This document shows, one piece after another, positions 41,547 to 50,395 of a stretch of 64,000 bases of DNA; the first letter of the stretch is position 1; every line of letters begins with the position of its first letter. The stretch is from Microbulbifer sp. YPW16 (GTDB lineage: Bacteria > Pseudomonadota > Gammaproteobacteria > Pseudomonadales > Cellvibrionaceae). Location: positions 744,001-808,000 of the forward strand of contig NZ_CP089928.1 of assembly GCF_021290385.1 (NCBI RefSeq), in the 5' to 3' direction. A program made the position numbers and the translations under genes. The notes under the pieces are model-generated. The model had not been told where the DNA came from. It was given only the letters and a program-made list of their open reading frames with translations, and did no database searches.

Positions 41547-42041
41547 TCACTCATTACCGGCCGCCGACCGGGCCAGGTACAGGCGCAGCAACTTGATTAG
41601 GCCTGACTTCTCTGTATCCGTAAGGACTGACAGGAGCCTGTCCTGGGTCGCAACGTGGTCAACAATCGCCTTTCTAATCACCGCCCGCCCCCGGGTGGTT
41701 AATTTTACCTGCCTGCTGCGCCTGTCCCCGGGGCTCACCACCCGCTCAATAAAGCCTCCCCTCTCCAGGGAGTCCAGGCGGCTCGTCATCGAGCCGGAAG
41801 TCACCAGCATCTGGTCGAGCAACTGCGAGGGGGTGAGCGTGTACGGCGGTCCGCTGCGCAATAACGTGGCGAGGACATCGAAGCCGGCGTCAGTCAATCC
41901 GTGACGGCGAAATGTCGCCGACATTGCCTGCGTCATCTGTTTATTGACCAGCTGTAAACGGCCGATCAGGGCCATCGACGAAGTGTCCAGCCCGGGCATT
42001 TCTGCCGCCCAAAGCTCCTGAATGCGGTCAAGGTTATCCAT
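41547..42041 (-). CDS. MarR-family transcriptional regulator
   Basis: This 164-aa winged-helix protein has LTPSQLLDQMLVTSGSMTSRLDSLE as recognition region and GDRRSRQVKLTTRGRAVI as wing. It is divergent from the peroxidase/cytochrome b561 genes with an 89-bp gap that contains two near-identical palindromes. It probably represses that operon and itself in response to an oxidant, electrophile or phenolic ligand. There is one Cys-free core, so ligand sensing rather than thiol oxidation is more likely. Confidence 0.88.
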   Translation of the reverse strand: MDNLDRIQELWAAEMPGLDTSSMALIGRLQLVNKQMTQAMSATFRRHGLTDAGFDVLATLLRSGPPYTLTPSQLLDQMLVTSGSMTSRLDSLERGGFIERVVSPGDRRSRQVKLTTRGRAVIRKAIVDHVATQDRLLSVLTDTEKSGLIKLLRLYLARSAAGNE

Positions 42042-42057
42042 ACCGGTATCGCCCTAC

Positions 42058-42102
42058 TATCTTGAACTCAAGACAATCATGCATTATCTTGAATTCAAGG
42101 TA
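42058..42102. promoter_or_regulatory. Twin MarR operators over the peroxidase promoter
   Basis: CTTGAACTCAAG (42061-42072) and the perfect palindrome CTTGAATTCAAG (42088-42099) have centres 27 bp apart. On the plus strand TTGAAC (42062-42067), a 17-nt spacer and TATCTT (42085-42090) form a promoter whose two boxes are each embedded in one operator, an arrangement that suits repression by a dimer at each site. Confidence 0.7.
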
Positions 42103-42130
42103 AAATCCGGAACTCGAGGTATCCCAGGCA

Positions 42131-43177
42131 ATGAACACGGAAAACCCGCCTTTCCTGGTTGCACGATATGCATTGATCATCGCGATTGTCGGCGGACTGG
42201 CCGCGCTGCTGACCTTCGCCGCAGGCGGTCTGGGAGGGACCGGTGTCACGGCACAGGAATTCGTCGACCTGCAACAGGGCCACACTGTGCATGCGGGGTT
42301 TCGCCGGGCACACGCCAAGGGCTTTTGTGTGGCCGGTGAATTCGTTTCCAGCGGGGCTCTGGAACCCCACACAACCGCGACGCTCTTCGCCAGCCAAACC
42401 ACGCCCTTTGTGGGGCGGCTCTCCATCGCCGGCAGCAACCCGACCGCGCCCGACCTGAAGGCCCCGGTAAGAAGCCTGGCCCTGAGTTTCGCTGTGGGTG
42501 AGCGTGAGGCCTGGCGCACAGCAATGAATACCCCACCGGTGATGGCGGTTCGCACACCGGAAGACTTTTTCCTGCAGCTCTCGGCATTGGCACCTGACCG
42601 GGAAAGTGGCAAGCGCGACCCGGGCAAGATCAGCCGTTTTTTCGACGAGCACCCTGAAAGCAAGGCCTTCACCGACTGGGCCTCGAACTACCAGCCCACT
42701 GGCAGCCTGGCCACGGAGAAGTACCACAGCATCAATGCGTTCTATCTCGTTAATTCGGGTGGAAAGCGGCAGGCAGTCCGCTGGCAAGCGCGACCGGTCG
42801 CCCGGGAAACAGGCATCCGCCCGGCCCCGGGCAGGGACGCGCTGCACCGGGAGTTCTTCCGCAGGCTCGGGCAGGGCCCGGTAAAATTTGACCTGGTATT
42901 TACCCTCGCCGCCCCGGAAGATGACGCGGATGACCCCACCCGGCCATGGCCGCAATCCCGCCGACAGCTGGTGGCTGGCCAGCTTGTCATTAATAGCGCG
43001 ACACCCCAGGCGGGCGGCGCCTGCGAGGGAATAAGCTTTGATCCCCTGGTTCTTCCGCACGGTATGGAACCGACCCGGGACCCCATCCTGCGCGCCCGCT
43101 CCGCAGCCTACGCCGAGTCATATCGCCGCCGCGCAAGGGAACACTGGTTGGGCCGTGCCGGGGAGGCAGGAGAATGA
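42131..43177 (+). CDS. Catalase-like heme peroxidase (SrpA family)
   Basis: This 348-aa mono-functional catalase-fold protein is shorter than true catalases (about 480 or more). An N-terminal membrane/signal segment (IIAIVGGLAALLTFAAGG) suggests a periplasmic enzyme. The distal His is in HTVHAGFRRAHAKGFCVAG, and the proximal heme-ligand Tyr region is RARSAAYAESYRRRAREH near the C-terminus. SrpA-type peroxidases reduce organic peroxides and are commonly paired with a cytochrome b561 that supplies electrons, as here. It is coupled to the b561 gene by ATGA and controlled by the divergent MarR gene. Confidence 0.85.
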   Translation: MNTENPPFLVARYALIIAIVGGLAALLTFAAGGLGGTGVTAQEFVDLQQGHTVHAGFRRAHAKGFCVAGEFVSSGALEPHTTATLFASQTTPFVGRLSIAGSNPTAPDLKAPVRSLALSFAVGEREAWRTAMNTPPVMAVRTPEDFFLQLSALAPDRESGKRDPGKISRFFDEHPESKAFTDWASNYQPTGSLATEKYHSINAFYLVNSGGKRQAVRWQARPVARETGIRPAPGRDALHREFFRRLGQGPVKFDLVFTLAAPEDDADDPTRPWPQSRRQLVAGQLVINSATPQAGGACEGISFDPLVLPHGMEPTRDPILRARSAAYAESYRRRAREHWLGRAGEAGE

Positions 43178-43734
43178 AACCGGATAATACTGTGGCAACT
43201 TACAGCTTCACCGTGCGCATCATCCACTGGGGGATGGCCGTTCTGCTGCTCTCGCTCTTGTTGGCCGGGCTTACCATGGTCCGCAGCCTCGAGCCCTGGC
43301 AACCCGCATTGCTGGGATTGCACAAATCCCTCGGGACCATTGCTTTCATCGCGGTCATCACCAGGCTCTCTGCGCGCCTGGACAGCGCCAGCCCTGGACT
43401 GCCACAGGCGATGCACCCGCTGCAGCGTGCAGCAGCCAGGTCCAGCCACTTGCTATTATATGTGCTTATGATCGCCCTGCCATTGTCCGGTTACCTGATG
43501 CAAAGCGCCGCGGGCCGCCCTATTCACGTTTTCGACTCGTTGACCATTCCCACCGCCTTTCCGGTAAACCAGGAGCTTTACGGTTTGTTCCGCGAAACCC
43601 ACTTTGCGCTCGCAGCAAGCCTTGCGGTATTGGTTCTCATACATATCGGGGCCGCGCTTCACCACGGCCTGGTCCGGCGTGATGGGGTATTGCAGAGCAT
43701 AACCCTGCCGAAGGGCAAACTGGATAAGGCATAA
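43174..43734 (+). CDS. Cytochrome b561
   Basis: This 186-aa di-heme membrane cytochrome has four hydrophobic segments. Candidate heme-ligand histidines are in RIIHWGMAVLLL, LGLHKSLGTIAF and LVLIHIGAALHHGLVRRDG. It probably passes electrons from quinol to the peroxidase encoded upstream. GGGAGGCAGGAGA precedes the ATG. It is the last gene before the tandem-repeat block. Confidence 0.88.
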   Translation: MKPDNTVATYSFTVRIIHWGMAVLLLSLLLAGLTMVRSLEPWQPALLGLHKSLGTIAFIAVITRLSARLDSASPGLPQAMHPLQRAAARSSHLLLYVLMIALPLSGYLMQSAAGRPIHVFDSLTIPTAFPVNQELYGLFRETHFALAASLAVLVLIHIGAALHHGLVRRDGVLQSITLPKGKLDKA

Positions 43735-43796
43735 AAAAAGGGACTGGAGCGGGACTGAGACCGGATTAAAGAAGAGCCCTTTTCTCCCCACAGCAC

Positions 43797-44685
43797 GGTT
43801 AAACAAAAAAATCCGGCATTTGCCGGGCTTTCATTCTGTGCCTCAAAGAGCGTCAAGCGGGTATCACCCTGACGGGATTAGCTTCGCTTCGCTCGCTGGT
43901 CTCCGGCAGCTCCGCTGCCTCCGGCTCGAACGGGGGTTCTCATCCAAATCCCCCTCGCCGCGGTAAACAAAAATCCCGGAGTAGGCGGAAAACCAGATCG
44001 GAGTAAAAATACGGGAGGGATGGACTCAAAACACGCTGAGCGTGTTTTGACCCTGCGGGCTCGGCGGGACGCCTCGGTCCCAACTCGCGTACGCGAGCTG
44101 GTCGAACCGCGAGGGTTCTCACCCTCCCCGCAACGCGGTTAAACAAAAAAGCCCGGCGATTGCCGGGCTTTCATTCTGTGCCTCAAAGAGCGTCAAGCGG
44201 GTATCACCCTGACGGGATTAGCTTCGCTTCGCTCGCTGGTCTCCGGCAGCTCCGCTGCCTCCGGCTCGAACGGGGGTTCTCATCCAAATCCCCCTCGTCG
44301 CGGTAAACAAAAATCCCGGAGTAGGCGGAAAACCAGATCGGAGTAAAAATACGGGAGGGATGGACTCAAAACACGCTGAGCGTGTTTTGACCCTGCGGGC
44401 TCGGCGGGACGCCTCGGTCCCAACTCGCGTACGCGAGCTGGTCGAACCGCGAGGGTTCTCACCCTCCCCGCAACGCGGTTAAACAAAAAAGCCCGGCGTT
44501 TGCCGGGCTTTCATTCTGTGCCTCAAAGAGCGTCAAGCGGGTATCACCCTGACGGGATTAGCTTCGCTTCGCTCGCTGGTCTCCGGCAGCTCCGCTGCCT
44601 CCGGCTCGAACGGGGGTTCTCATCCAAATCCCCCTCGTCGCGGTTAAACAAAAAAGCCCGGCGATTGCCGGGCTTTTTTGTTTAA
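43797..44685. repeat. 340-bp tandem repeats, about 2.6 copies
   Basis: Units start at 43797, 44137 and 44477 with an exact 340-bp period and near identity. The third is cut after 165 bp, where it runs into the tRNA-Ser terminator at 44644. Each unit has two half-modules of 165 and 175 bp, both ending GG(T)TAAACAAAAA. The first half starts with a terminator-like hairpin (GCCCGGCGATTGCCGGGC or variants) followed by an 85%-GC inverted repeat CCGGCAGC-N4-GCTGCCGG. The second half carries a 12-bp-arm palindrome TCAAAACACGCT-G-AGCGTGTTTTGA (44026-44050 and 44366-44390) and CTCGCGTACGCGAG. Plus-strand segments such as GAGGGTTCTCACCCTCCCCG resemble a tRNA T-arm tail. No protein is likely. Confidence 0.85.
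44644..44685. terminator. tRNA-Ser terminator, perfect 19-bp-arm hairpin
   Basis: Arms TTAAACAAAAAAGCCCGGC and its exact complement flank GATT. On the minus strand it directly follows the tRNA CCA end and gives GC stem plus U6; on the plus strand it equally terminates reads coming from the repeat block. Confidence 0.88.
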
Positions 44686-44773
44686 TGGCGGTGAGGGAGG
44701 GATTCGAACCCTCGATACCTTTCGGTATACACACTTTCCAGGCGTGCTCCTTCAGCCACTCGGACACCTCACC
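44686..44773 (-). tRNA. tRNA-Ser(GGA)
   Basis: This 88-nt class II tRNA has acceptor GGTGAGG paired with CCTCACC, discriminator G and encoded CCA, anticodon loop CTGGAAA (GGA), a variable arm with TACCGAAAGGTA and T-loop GGTTCGAATCC. Confidence 0.95.
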
Positions 44774-44986
44774 GAAACTGCTTGTTGCGTTTTGGGCGCT
44801 GGTTGCTGCCTCTGCACGCCTGCATCAACTTTCCTTGCCCTGGGGCATTTGCTTGGAAAATTGTCTTGCTAATCAGGAACATAGCTCCCGTCCAGCGAGC
44901 GCGCACTTTACATAAACGCAGGCCGGGACGCAAGCCTTGGGGGCAAAAAGAGTGAAAATTCAGCTCTCTGGGCCCCGATCATGCAC

Positions 44987-45550
44987 TCAGTTGCCATGCC
45001 AATGACCGAAATAGTCCTCTACTGCCAGCTCGGGAGCCTCGCGGGGTGCCTTGGCCGGGGTGCCCAGATAGATGAAGCCCTCGATACGCTCATTGTCGGC
45101 CAACCCCAGGCCCCGGGCGACCAGTGGGTCGCTGGCCAGCGGGCCGGTGCGCCAGTAGGCACCGACGCCCTCGGCAAAGGCAGCGGTGAGCATCGCCTGC
45201 ACGGCGCCGGCGGTGGACTGGCGCTGCTCGATATGGGGCACCTTGGGATGATCCTGCAGGGTGGTGATGGCCACCAGCACCAGCGGCGCCCGCAGGGGCA
45301 TGGCGAGGGTCTTCTCTCGTTTCGCCTCGGACAGCGGGCCTTCGGCCCGCTCCATCGCCTCCAGGTAAACCTGGCCCAGTTTTTCGCGCGCCGGTCCCTC
45401 TACCTGGAGGAATCGCCAGGGACGCAGGCAGCCGTGGTCGGCGGCGCGCAGTGCGGCCCGGAATATCCGCTCGCGCTGCTCCACCGGGGGTGCGGGTTCG
45501 CTCAGCTTGCCTACGGATACCCGGTTGTGGAGGGCGTAGAGCGCATCCAT
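44987..45550 (-). CDS. Nitroreductase family protein (YdjA-like)
   Basis: This 187-aa FMN-dependent oxidoreductase is of the small YdjA-type nitroreductase group (E. coli YdjA 183 aa). It shows NRVSVGKLSEPAP near the N-terminus (FMN-phosphate contacts), GCLRPWRFLQVEG, and AAFAEGVGAYWRTGPLA in the FMN-binding C-terminal half. The ATG at 45550 has AGGAGA 6 nt upstream; an in-frame TTG at 45568 is less likely. It stands alone between the tRNA-Ser promoter region and the cyclase leader. Confidence 0.88.
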   Translation of the reverse strand: MDALYALHNRVSVGKLSEPAPPVEQRERIFRAALRAADHGCLRPWRFLQVEGPAREKLGQVYLEAMERAEGPLSEAKREKTLAMPLRAPLVLVAITTLQDHPKVPHIEQRQSTAGAVQAMLTAAFAEGVGAYWRTGPLASDPLVARGLGLADNERIEGFIYLGTPAKAPREAPELAVEDYFGHWHGN

Positions 45551-45706
45551 GGTTGTCTCCTGCTTCAAGAAAATCTGGGACTTGTTGTACTGGCGGCTAT
45601 TCTAACGGATTCACCTGACGCACTCATTATTCTAAACTGACATACCTGTCACACCGAATGCGGCAACAAGATTTCACATTATTCACTGTTCCGGAGTACA
45701 CTGCAC

Positions 45707-45788
45707 TCCTGTCCTTGGGGGACAGGATAAGCGTCATAACAAGCCGGATAATAAGAACAACGCCAGCCACAATGCTGGCTACTTTTCG
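45707..45788 (+). promoter_or_regulatory. Structured leader upstream of the adenylate cyclase gene
   Basis: Two hairpins precede the cyclase gene: TCCTGTCC-TTGGG-GGACAGGA (45707-45727) and GCCAGC-CACAAT-GCTGGC followed by TACTTTTC (45762-45788), the second having terminator form. Either the leader attenuates the cyclase gene or this is the 3' end of a short RNA starting near 45700. Confidence 0.4.
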
Positions 45789-45812
45789 TTCAAGGGCATA
45801 TAGAAAACCATA

Positions 45813-47219
45813 ATGTCGATGCTGGACCAGTCAGAGACCACCGCCGGGGCCAGGCGTGACCTGGAGTCCCTGTATCCGGTCTATTTCCGCACCCTGATCT
45901 GCTTTGCCGCCGCCGGCACCCTGTTTAATGCTGTCGAGTGGTCGTCGCCGTGGACACCGGACAAGATGCTGGTCACGGGCGTGGCAGTGATATTGCTGCT
46001 CTATACCGGCGTCGCCTTCCAGATCAACCGGCGGACGGGTCCGGAAAATGCGGATTTTGTCGGCCGCTGCCTGTCCTTCTGTGACACCACCCTGATCGGC
46101 GTTGCCATTGCCCTTGCCGACTTCAGCCTGCTCCCCACCATGCTGTTCGTTACCATGGTGCAGTTCAATGCCCTGACCCAGGGCGGCGGGCGACGCTGGT
46201 TCGAGCACAATACCGGCCTGTTGCTGGGTGTCGCGGTGGGCTACATGCTGCACCGCCCGGCACTGGTGATCAACGCTGACCTGAGTATCAGTGTTGCCAG
46301 CCTGATCGGCGTCTTTACCTATTTCTGTGCCTATGCGTTTTATACCCATTCCCAGATTGACCACCTGAAGCGCGCCAATCGCTCGCTGACCGCCGACCAG
46401 CACCTGGCCAAGATGCGCACCTACAAGCTGTCCAAGTACCTCCCCCAGCGTCTGTGGCGCGCTGTTACCACCGGCAAAGAGGAAGAGCTGGTAACCGAGC
46501 GCAAGCTGCTTACCGTATTCTTTTCCGATATCAAGGACTTCAGCCAGCTCACCGAGGAGCTGGAGGCCGATACCCTCACCCAGCTACTCAACAGCTACCT
46601 GTCGGAAATGGCGCGGATCGCCGGGCAGTACGGCGGCACCATCGACAAATTTATCGGTGACGCGGTGATGGTGGTGTTCGGTGATGACGAGAGCAAGGGA
46701 CCCAAGTCCGACGCCCTGCGTTGCGTGGCCATGGCACTGGCGATGCGCAAGCGCGTGCGGGAAATGAAGCAGGAGTGGTACAACAAGGGCATCGCCCGTC
46801 CGCTGCAGGTACGCATGGGTATCAACACCGGCTACTGCACCGTGGGTATTTTCGGCACTGCCAACCACCAGTCCTATACAGTGATGGGCACCCATGTAAA
46901 CCTGGCGGCGCGCCTCGAGGGTGCCGCCCAGCCGGGTGAGATCCTGATCAGCCACGAGACCTGGGCGCTGATCAAGCAATCGGTAATGTGCCGCGACAAG
47001 GGCCATGTAACGGTGAAGGGCTTCAGTACCCCGGTGAAGGTTTACCAGGTCACCGACCTGCGCAAGAACCTGGGCGGGCAGCAGAGTTACCTGGAGGACC
47101 ACGCCCCCGGCTTCTCCATCCATATGGACCTGGACAAGATCCGCAATTACGACAAGGACAAAGTGTTGCAGGCGCTGGAGAAAGCCACCAACACCCTGAA
47201 GAACAAGGTCATTATCTAG
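45813..47219 (+). CDS. Membrane-anchored class III adenylate cyclase (CyaB-like)
   Basis: This 468-aa protein has about six N-terminal membrane helices (residues 25-185, MASE2-like sensor), a short linker and a class III cyclase catalytic domain (about 230-410). Metal-binding aspartates are in VFFSDIKDFSQL and KFIGDAVMVVFG; the Lys of TIDKFIGD and the Thr of MGTHVNLAARLE occupy adenine-recognition positions, so ATP is the likely substrate. NLAAR supplies the transition-state Asn/Arg. Architecture and length match CyaB of Pseudomonas aeruginosa (Vfr-cAMP signalling). The ribosome-binding site is weak; an ATG at 45819 is possible. Confidence 0.88.
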   Translation: MSMLDQSETTAGARRDLESLYPVYFRTLICFAAAGTLFNAVEWSSPWTPDKMLVTGVAVILLLYTGVAFQINRRTGPENADFVGRCLSFCDTTLIGVAIALADFSLLPTMLFVTMVQFNALTQGGGRRWFEHNTGLLLGVAVGYMLHRPALVINADLSISVASLIGVFTYFCAYAFYTHSQIDHLKRANRSLTADQHLAKMRTYKLSKYLPQRLWRAVTTGKEEELVTERKLLTVFFSDIKDFSQLTEELEADTLTQLLNSYLSEMARIAGQYGGTIDKFIGDAVMVVFGDDESKGPKSDALRCVAMALAMRKRVREMKQEWYNKGIARPLQVRMGINTGYCTVGIFGTANHQSYTVMGTHVNLAARLEGAAQPGEILISHETWALIKQSVMCRDKGHVTVKGFSTPVKVYQVTDLRKNLGGQQSYLEDHAPGFSIHMDLDKIRNYDKDKVLQALEKATNTLKNKVII

Positions 47220-47275
47220 TCGTGGCGGCCGCCCGCCGCCGAGAGCTCCTCCCCCCCATCACACCCCCGGCAGCA

Positions 47276-48718
47276 TCAATCCAGTTGCATAAACTGCACT
47301 GCCCGGTCCTCCAGCCAACTGTAAAAGGGATTCCAGCGCAGGCGCAATTGCGTCGAAGCGCCAATCGCCAGGGCACCGCGCTCCCCCCGCAGAGCCAGGT
47401 TGCCCAACTGGATACCCGGCCCCGGGCCGGCCGGGCTGCCGCCATAGATAAAATCGGACGGCGGGAACGGCAGCGCCACGTGGGACAGTGAATATACCCC
47501 CGCTGGCCAGCTGAGCCCGAGGGGCCACCGGCGGTCGCGGTTCGCACCCGGTGGCCATTGCCGGGCCACCGCCTCCCGGGTTTCGGGGCCGGCGTTGGTG
47601 ACCAGGGTCAGCGTATAGCGCCGGCGCGGCACATCCCGCACGGCGGCGATCATGGGCTGGGGATCCCAGGTAAGGAGGTGTTCGATATCCGCCTGCCGGT
47701 TAAGGTCAAACAGCACCAGTTCATGCCCACCGGCAGGCAGCAGGTTGAACAGGTTGCTGACAACCGCAGTAGCCTCCACTGTGGCATCCACGACCGACGA
47801 GAAAGACAGGACAGGAGGCATTGCCTGCAAGCCGTCCCCGGAGGCAAGTTCGCGCAGCCGGTGCTGAATTTCGACGGTGATCTCATGGGTGACCGTGCCC
47901 CCATTGACCGCAAAAGACCCGTACTTGAATGGCTCGTACTCCAGCTGGTGCACGCTGTCCCACTGGAGCTTGTCGATGCCCAGCAGCCATCCCAGGCGTG
48001 CCTGCCAGATTGCCAGCGCCGCCATCCGCGATACGCCGATCTCCGGCGAAATCAACACCAGGCTTGCCACCGGCGGCAACCCGCTATCGTCCAGGGCGGC
48101 GAGTGCGTAGTGCACGGCGAGGGCCGCACCGTTGGAGTAGCCGACGATATGGATCGGGTGCCCGCCGCCGGCATCGGCCAGGTGGTGCATGGCCAGTTGC
48201 ACCGCGGCGGCCATATCCCGCCAGTGCACCGAAACCAGGCCCGACGGTGCCGTACCGTGCCCCGGGATACGGAGCCCCAGCACATTCGCCCCCGCAGCGT
48301 GAAGGCGCCGGCCCAGGTGTCGCAGGCTGTAGGGGGCATCCGTCAGGCCATGCAGGAGGAGTACCGACGCCCTGGGGTCCTCGGCTTCCAGGAGGTAACT
48401 GTGATTCCAGTTTTTCGGCCAACGGCCAGGGTCCGCCATACTGCCGCGGCGGTAGCGATTGATCGTGTTGGGGGAAGCGGGCCGGGTTTTCGCATATACC
48501 TCCCGCTCGAGCTGCGCAAACAGGCGCTTCTCCAGTACCAGGTATTCCTCGAAAGTGGCTACCGGGGATGCCCGGGTGAATTCGGCATCCAGTTCAGCGG
48601 TATGCCAGACCTGCAGGTCGGGCAGACGCTGGATATAGAGCACCAGCCCCACCACAGCCGCCAGCAGGACGCCACTGGCAGCGCAAACGAGAAACCTCAG
48701 AGCCCTGCCCAGTAGCAT
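47276..48718 (-). CDS. Alpha/beta hydrolase (carboxylesterase/lipase-like)
   Basis: This 480-aa protein has one N-terminal membrane segment (RFLVCAASGVLLAAVVGLVLY) and an alpha/beta-hydrolase fold. Motifs are VLLLHGLTDAPYSLRHLG (oxyanion hole), the nucleophile elbow GYSNGAAL and LGLRIPGHGTAP. The catalytic acid and His positions are less certain because the C-terminal part (from about residue 330) is divergent. The substrate is unknown; acylglycerol or ester hydrolysis at the membrane is the simplest guess. It is convergent with the cyclase gene. Confidence 0.75.
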   Translation of the reverse strand: MLLGRALRFLVCAASGVLLAAVVGLVLYIQRLPDLQVWHTAELDAEFTRASPVATFEEYLVLEKRLFAQLEREVYAKTRPASPNTINRYRRGSMADPGRWPKNWNHSYLLEAEDPRASVLLLHGLTDAPYSLRHLGRRLHAAGANVLGLRIPGHGTAPSGLVSVHWRDMAAAVQLAMHHLADAGGGHPIHIVGYSNGAALAVHYALAALDDSGLPPVASLVLISPEIGVSRMAALAIWQARLGWLLGIDKLQWDSVHQLEYEPFKYGSFAVNGGTVTHEITVEIQHRLRELASGDGLQAMPPVLSFSSVVDATVEATAVVSNLFNLLPAGGHELVLFDLNRQADIEHLLTWDPQPMIAAVRDVPRRRYTLTLVTNAGPETREAVARQWPPGANRDRRWPLGLSWPAGVYSLSHVALPFPPSDFIYGGSPAGPGPGIQLGNLALRGERGALAIGASTQLRLRWNPFYSWLEDRAVQFMQLD

Positions 48719-48772
48719 GACATCATACCGGGTGGGGGCCAGCTGCCGTCAGCATGGATACGCGCGCAACTG

Positions 48773-49294
48773 CTAGGCACGCACTGCCCTGCCGCCCGCA
48801 ATCATGATCATCCCGACGAAAAACAGCTTGATCCCGAACAGGATCCCCAGCGCCCAGACACCGGAAAACGGGAACTGGGCCCAGAGCATGATGCCCAGCA
48901 ATATGGATACTGCCCCGCCGAAAATCAGCCATCCCCGGCTTCCGGCTCCCGCGGCACTGAACCCCGCCGCCAGTTCCGCCACACCGTCGGCCAGGAAATA
49001 CAGCGCCAGCATGATGGTCAGTGCGCCCGAGAGAATAATGGGATTGGCGAGCAGGATAATGCCGGCCAGGACAGTCAGCACGCCGAGTGCGAAACCGAGC
49101 AGTCCCTTGCCTACACTACCGGCGCGAAACGCCCAGAACATGCGGAACAGCCCGCCGACCAAAACCAGCCCCCCGATCAGTAGTGCGATGGAAAACCCGG
49201 TAAAACTGGGGGCCAGAATTGCAAGGATTCCCAGGATGACCGTAATCACGCCGAGCAGCGTCATTGATTTCCCGGGGTTCGCAGTGTCGCTCAT
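48773..49294 (-). CDS. HdeD family membrane protein (DUF308)
   Basis: This 173-aa inner-membrane protein is made of six short hydrophobic helices in three pairs, the DUF308 repeat pattern of HdeD (acid-resistance membrane protein in E. coli). Text includes LLGVITVILGILAILAPS and FGGAVSILLGIMLWAQFP. GGGAGG lies 6 nt before the ATG. The role in this organism is not known. It is 54 bp upstream of the hydrolase gene on the same strand and may be cotranscribed. Confidence 0.85.
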   Translation of the reverse strand: MSDTANPGKSMTLLGVITVILGILAILAPSFTGFSIALLIGGLVLVGGLFRMFWAFRAGSVGKGLLGFALGVLTVLAGIILLANPIILSGALTIMLALYFLADGVAELAAGFSAAGAGSRGWLIFGGAVSILLGIMLWAQFPFSGVWALGILFGIKLFFVGMIMIAGGRAVRA

Positions 49295-49473
49295 GGTTAC
49301 CTCCCGGAGCCAACAGGCTCAATGGATGTACCAGTAGTAAAGACCCTCAGCGGGATACTGCGCACATTCTTTTGTCACTGCCGGCGTATTGTGCGGAAAT
49401 TCGAGCCGAGGATGGCAGGGAAGCAGGCGGCAGGGGGGGGGGTGAGGCCGGGTCCAGCGACCCGGCCCAGGGC

Positions 49474-50310
49474 TCACTGGCGGGCAAGGCGTCCCGGCAG
49501 CTCCGCACCCGCCCTCTTGGCGCGCAGGGGGTTGATGTCCAGCCCGCCGCGACGGGTATAGCGGGCGCAGACCGTGAGTTCCTTGAATTCAGCCAGCCCC
49601 TCCAGGTCGCAGAAGATGCGCTCCACGCAGTGCTCGTGGAAATCCTGGTGCTCCCGGAAGGAAACCACGTAAGCCAGCAGCCCTTCCCGGTCGAGTGCAG
49701 GCCCATGGTAGTGGACAAAGACCGTGGCCCAGTCCGGCTGGCCGGTCACCGGGCAGTTGCTGCGCAGCAGGTGACTGTAGAGGGTCTCCTCGACGATCCG
49801 GCCCTCGGCATCCCCGTCCAGGCGCAACAGCGCGGCATCCGGCTGGTAGCGGTGGGTTTCGATGTCCAGCTGGTCCACGCAGTGGCCCTTCGGCCGGTGT
49901 ACGGCAAGCTCCTCGCTCGCCACATCGTACAGGGTCACGCCTACCTGCTCCCCGGCAGCGCGGGACAGGTCCGCGGCCAGGGTGTCCCGCACCTCTTCCC
50001 GGGAACCGAACTCGGTCTGGTTGAGGGAGTTCAAATACAGCTTGAAAGACTTGGACTCCACCATCTGCGGGCTGTTGGCCGGGAAATGAAACCTGCCCAC
50101 CGCCACCTGTGGCACGCCCCTGCGGTTCAGCCATGACAGCTCAAAACCCCACCATTCGTCGTATCCCACGAACGGCAGGTCCCCCTCGGTGATACCCAGG
50201 TGGGCCCGGGACACATGGCGGGGAATCGGGTGCAGCAGCTCGGGGTTGTACTGCGATTCGTACTCGGTCTCCTGCCCCAGCGGCAGGTTCTGCCAGTCTT
50301 CTCTATCCAT
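49474..50310 (-). CDS. queF: NADPH-dependent 7-cyano-7-deazaguanine reductase QueF (type II)
   Basis: QueF reduces preQ0 to preQ1 in queuosine biosynthesis. At 278 aa it is the long, two-module type found in gammaproteobacteria. The catalytic Cys lies in LRSNCPVTGQPDWATV; the QueF substrate loop SFREHQDFHEHCVERI and the N-module ESKSFKLYLNSLNQTEF are clear. No other que genes are nearby. It starts with ATG at 50310, 86 bp downstream of the ABC permease stop. Confidence 0.95.
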   Translation of the reverse strand: MDREDWQNLPLGQETEYESQYNPELLHPIPRHVSRAHLGITEGDLPFVGYDEWWGFELSWLNRRGVPQVAVGRFHFPANSPQMVESKSFKLYLNSLNQTEFGSREEVRDTLAADLSRAAGEQVGVTLYDVASEELAVHRPKGHCVDQLDIETHRYQPDAALLRLDGDAEGRIVEETLYSHLLRSNCPVTGQPDWATVFVHYHGPALDREGLLAYVVSFREHQDFHEHCVERIFCDLEGLAEFKELTVCARYTRRGGLDINPLRAKRAGAELPGRLARQ

Positions 50311-50395
50311 TGATTCTCAGAGCCCAGGGTAGTGGCCTGCGGGCAGGCAGCCAATAACGTACCGGGATCGCCCGGCCACCAGGTAATGTTTGTCG

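Noticed and set aside
43797..44685. Direct repeats suggesting a CRISPR array
   Set aside because: The repeated unit is 340 bp with identical interiors; there are no short repeats alternating with unique spacers and no cas genes.
44686..44773. tRNA-Ser as an integration (att) site with an element in the repeats
   Set aside because: No integrase, phage or plasmid gene is nearby, and the repeats end at the terminator rather than duplicating the tRNA 3' end in direct orientation.
44500..44915. Open frames around tRNA-Ser and the repeats
   Set aside because: They read through the tRNA gene or the repeat palindromes; no ribosome-binding sites and no coding signature.
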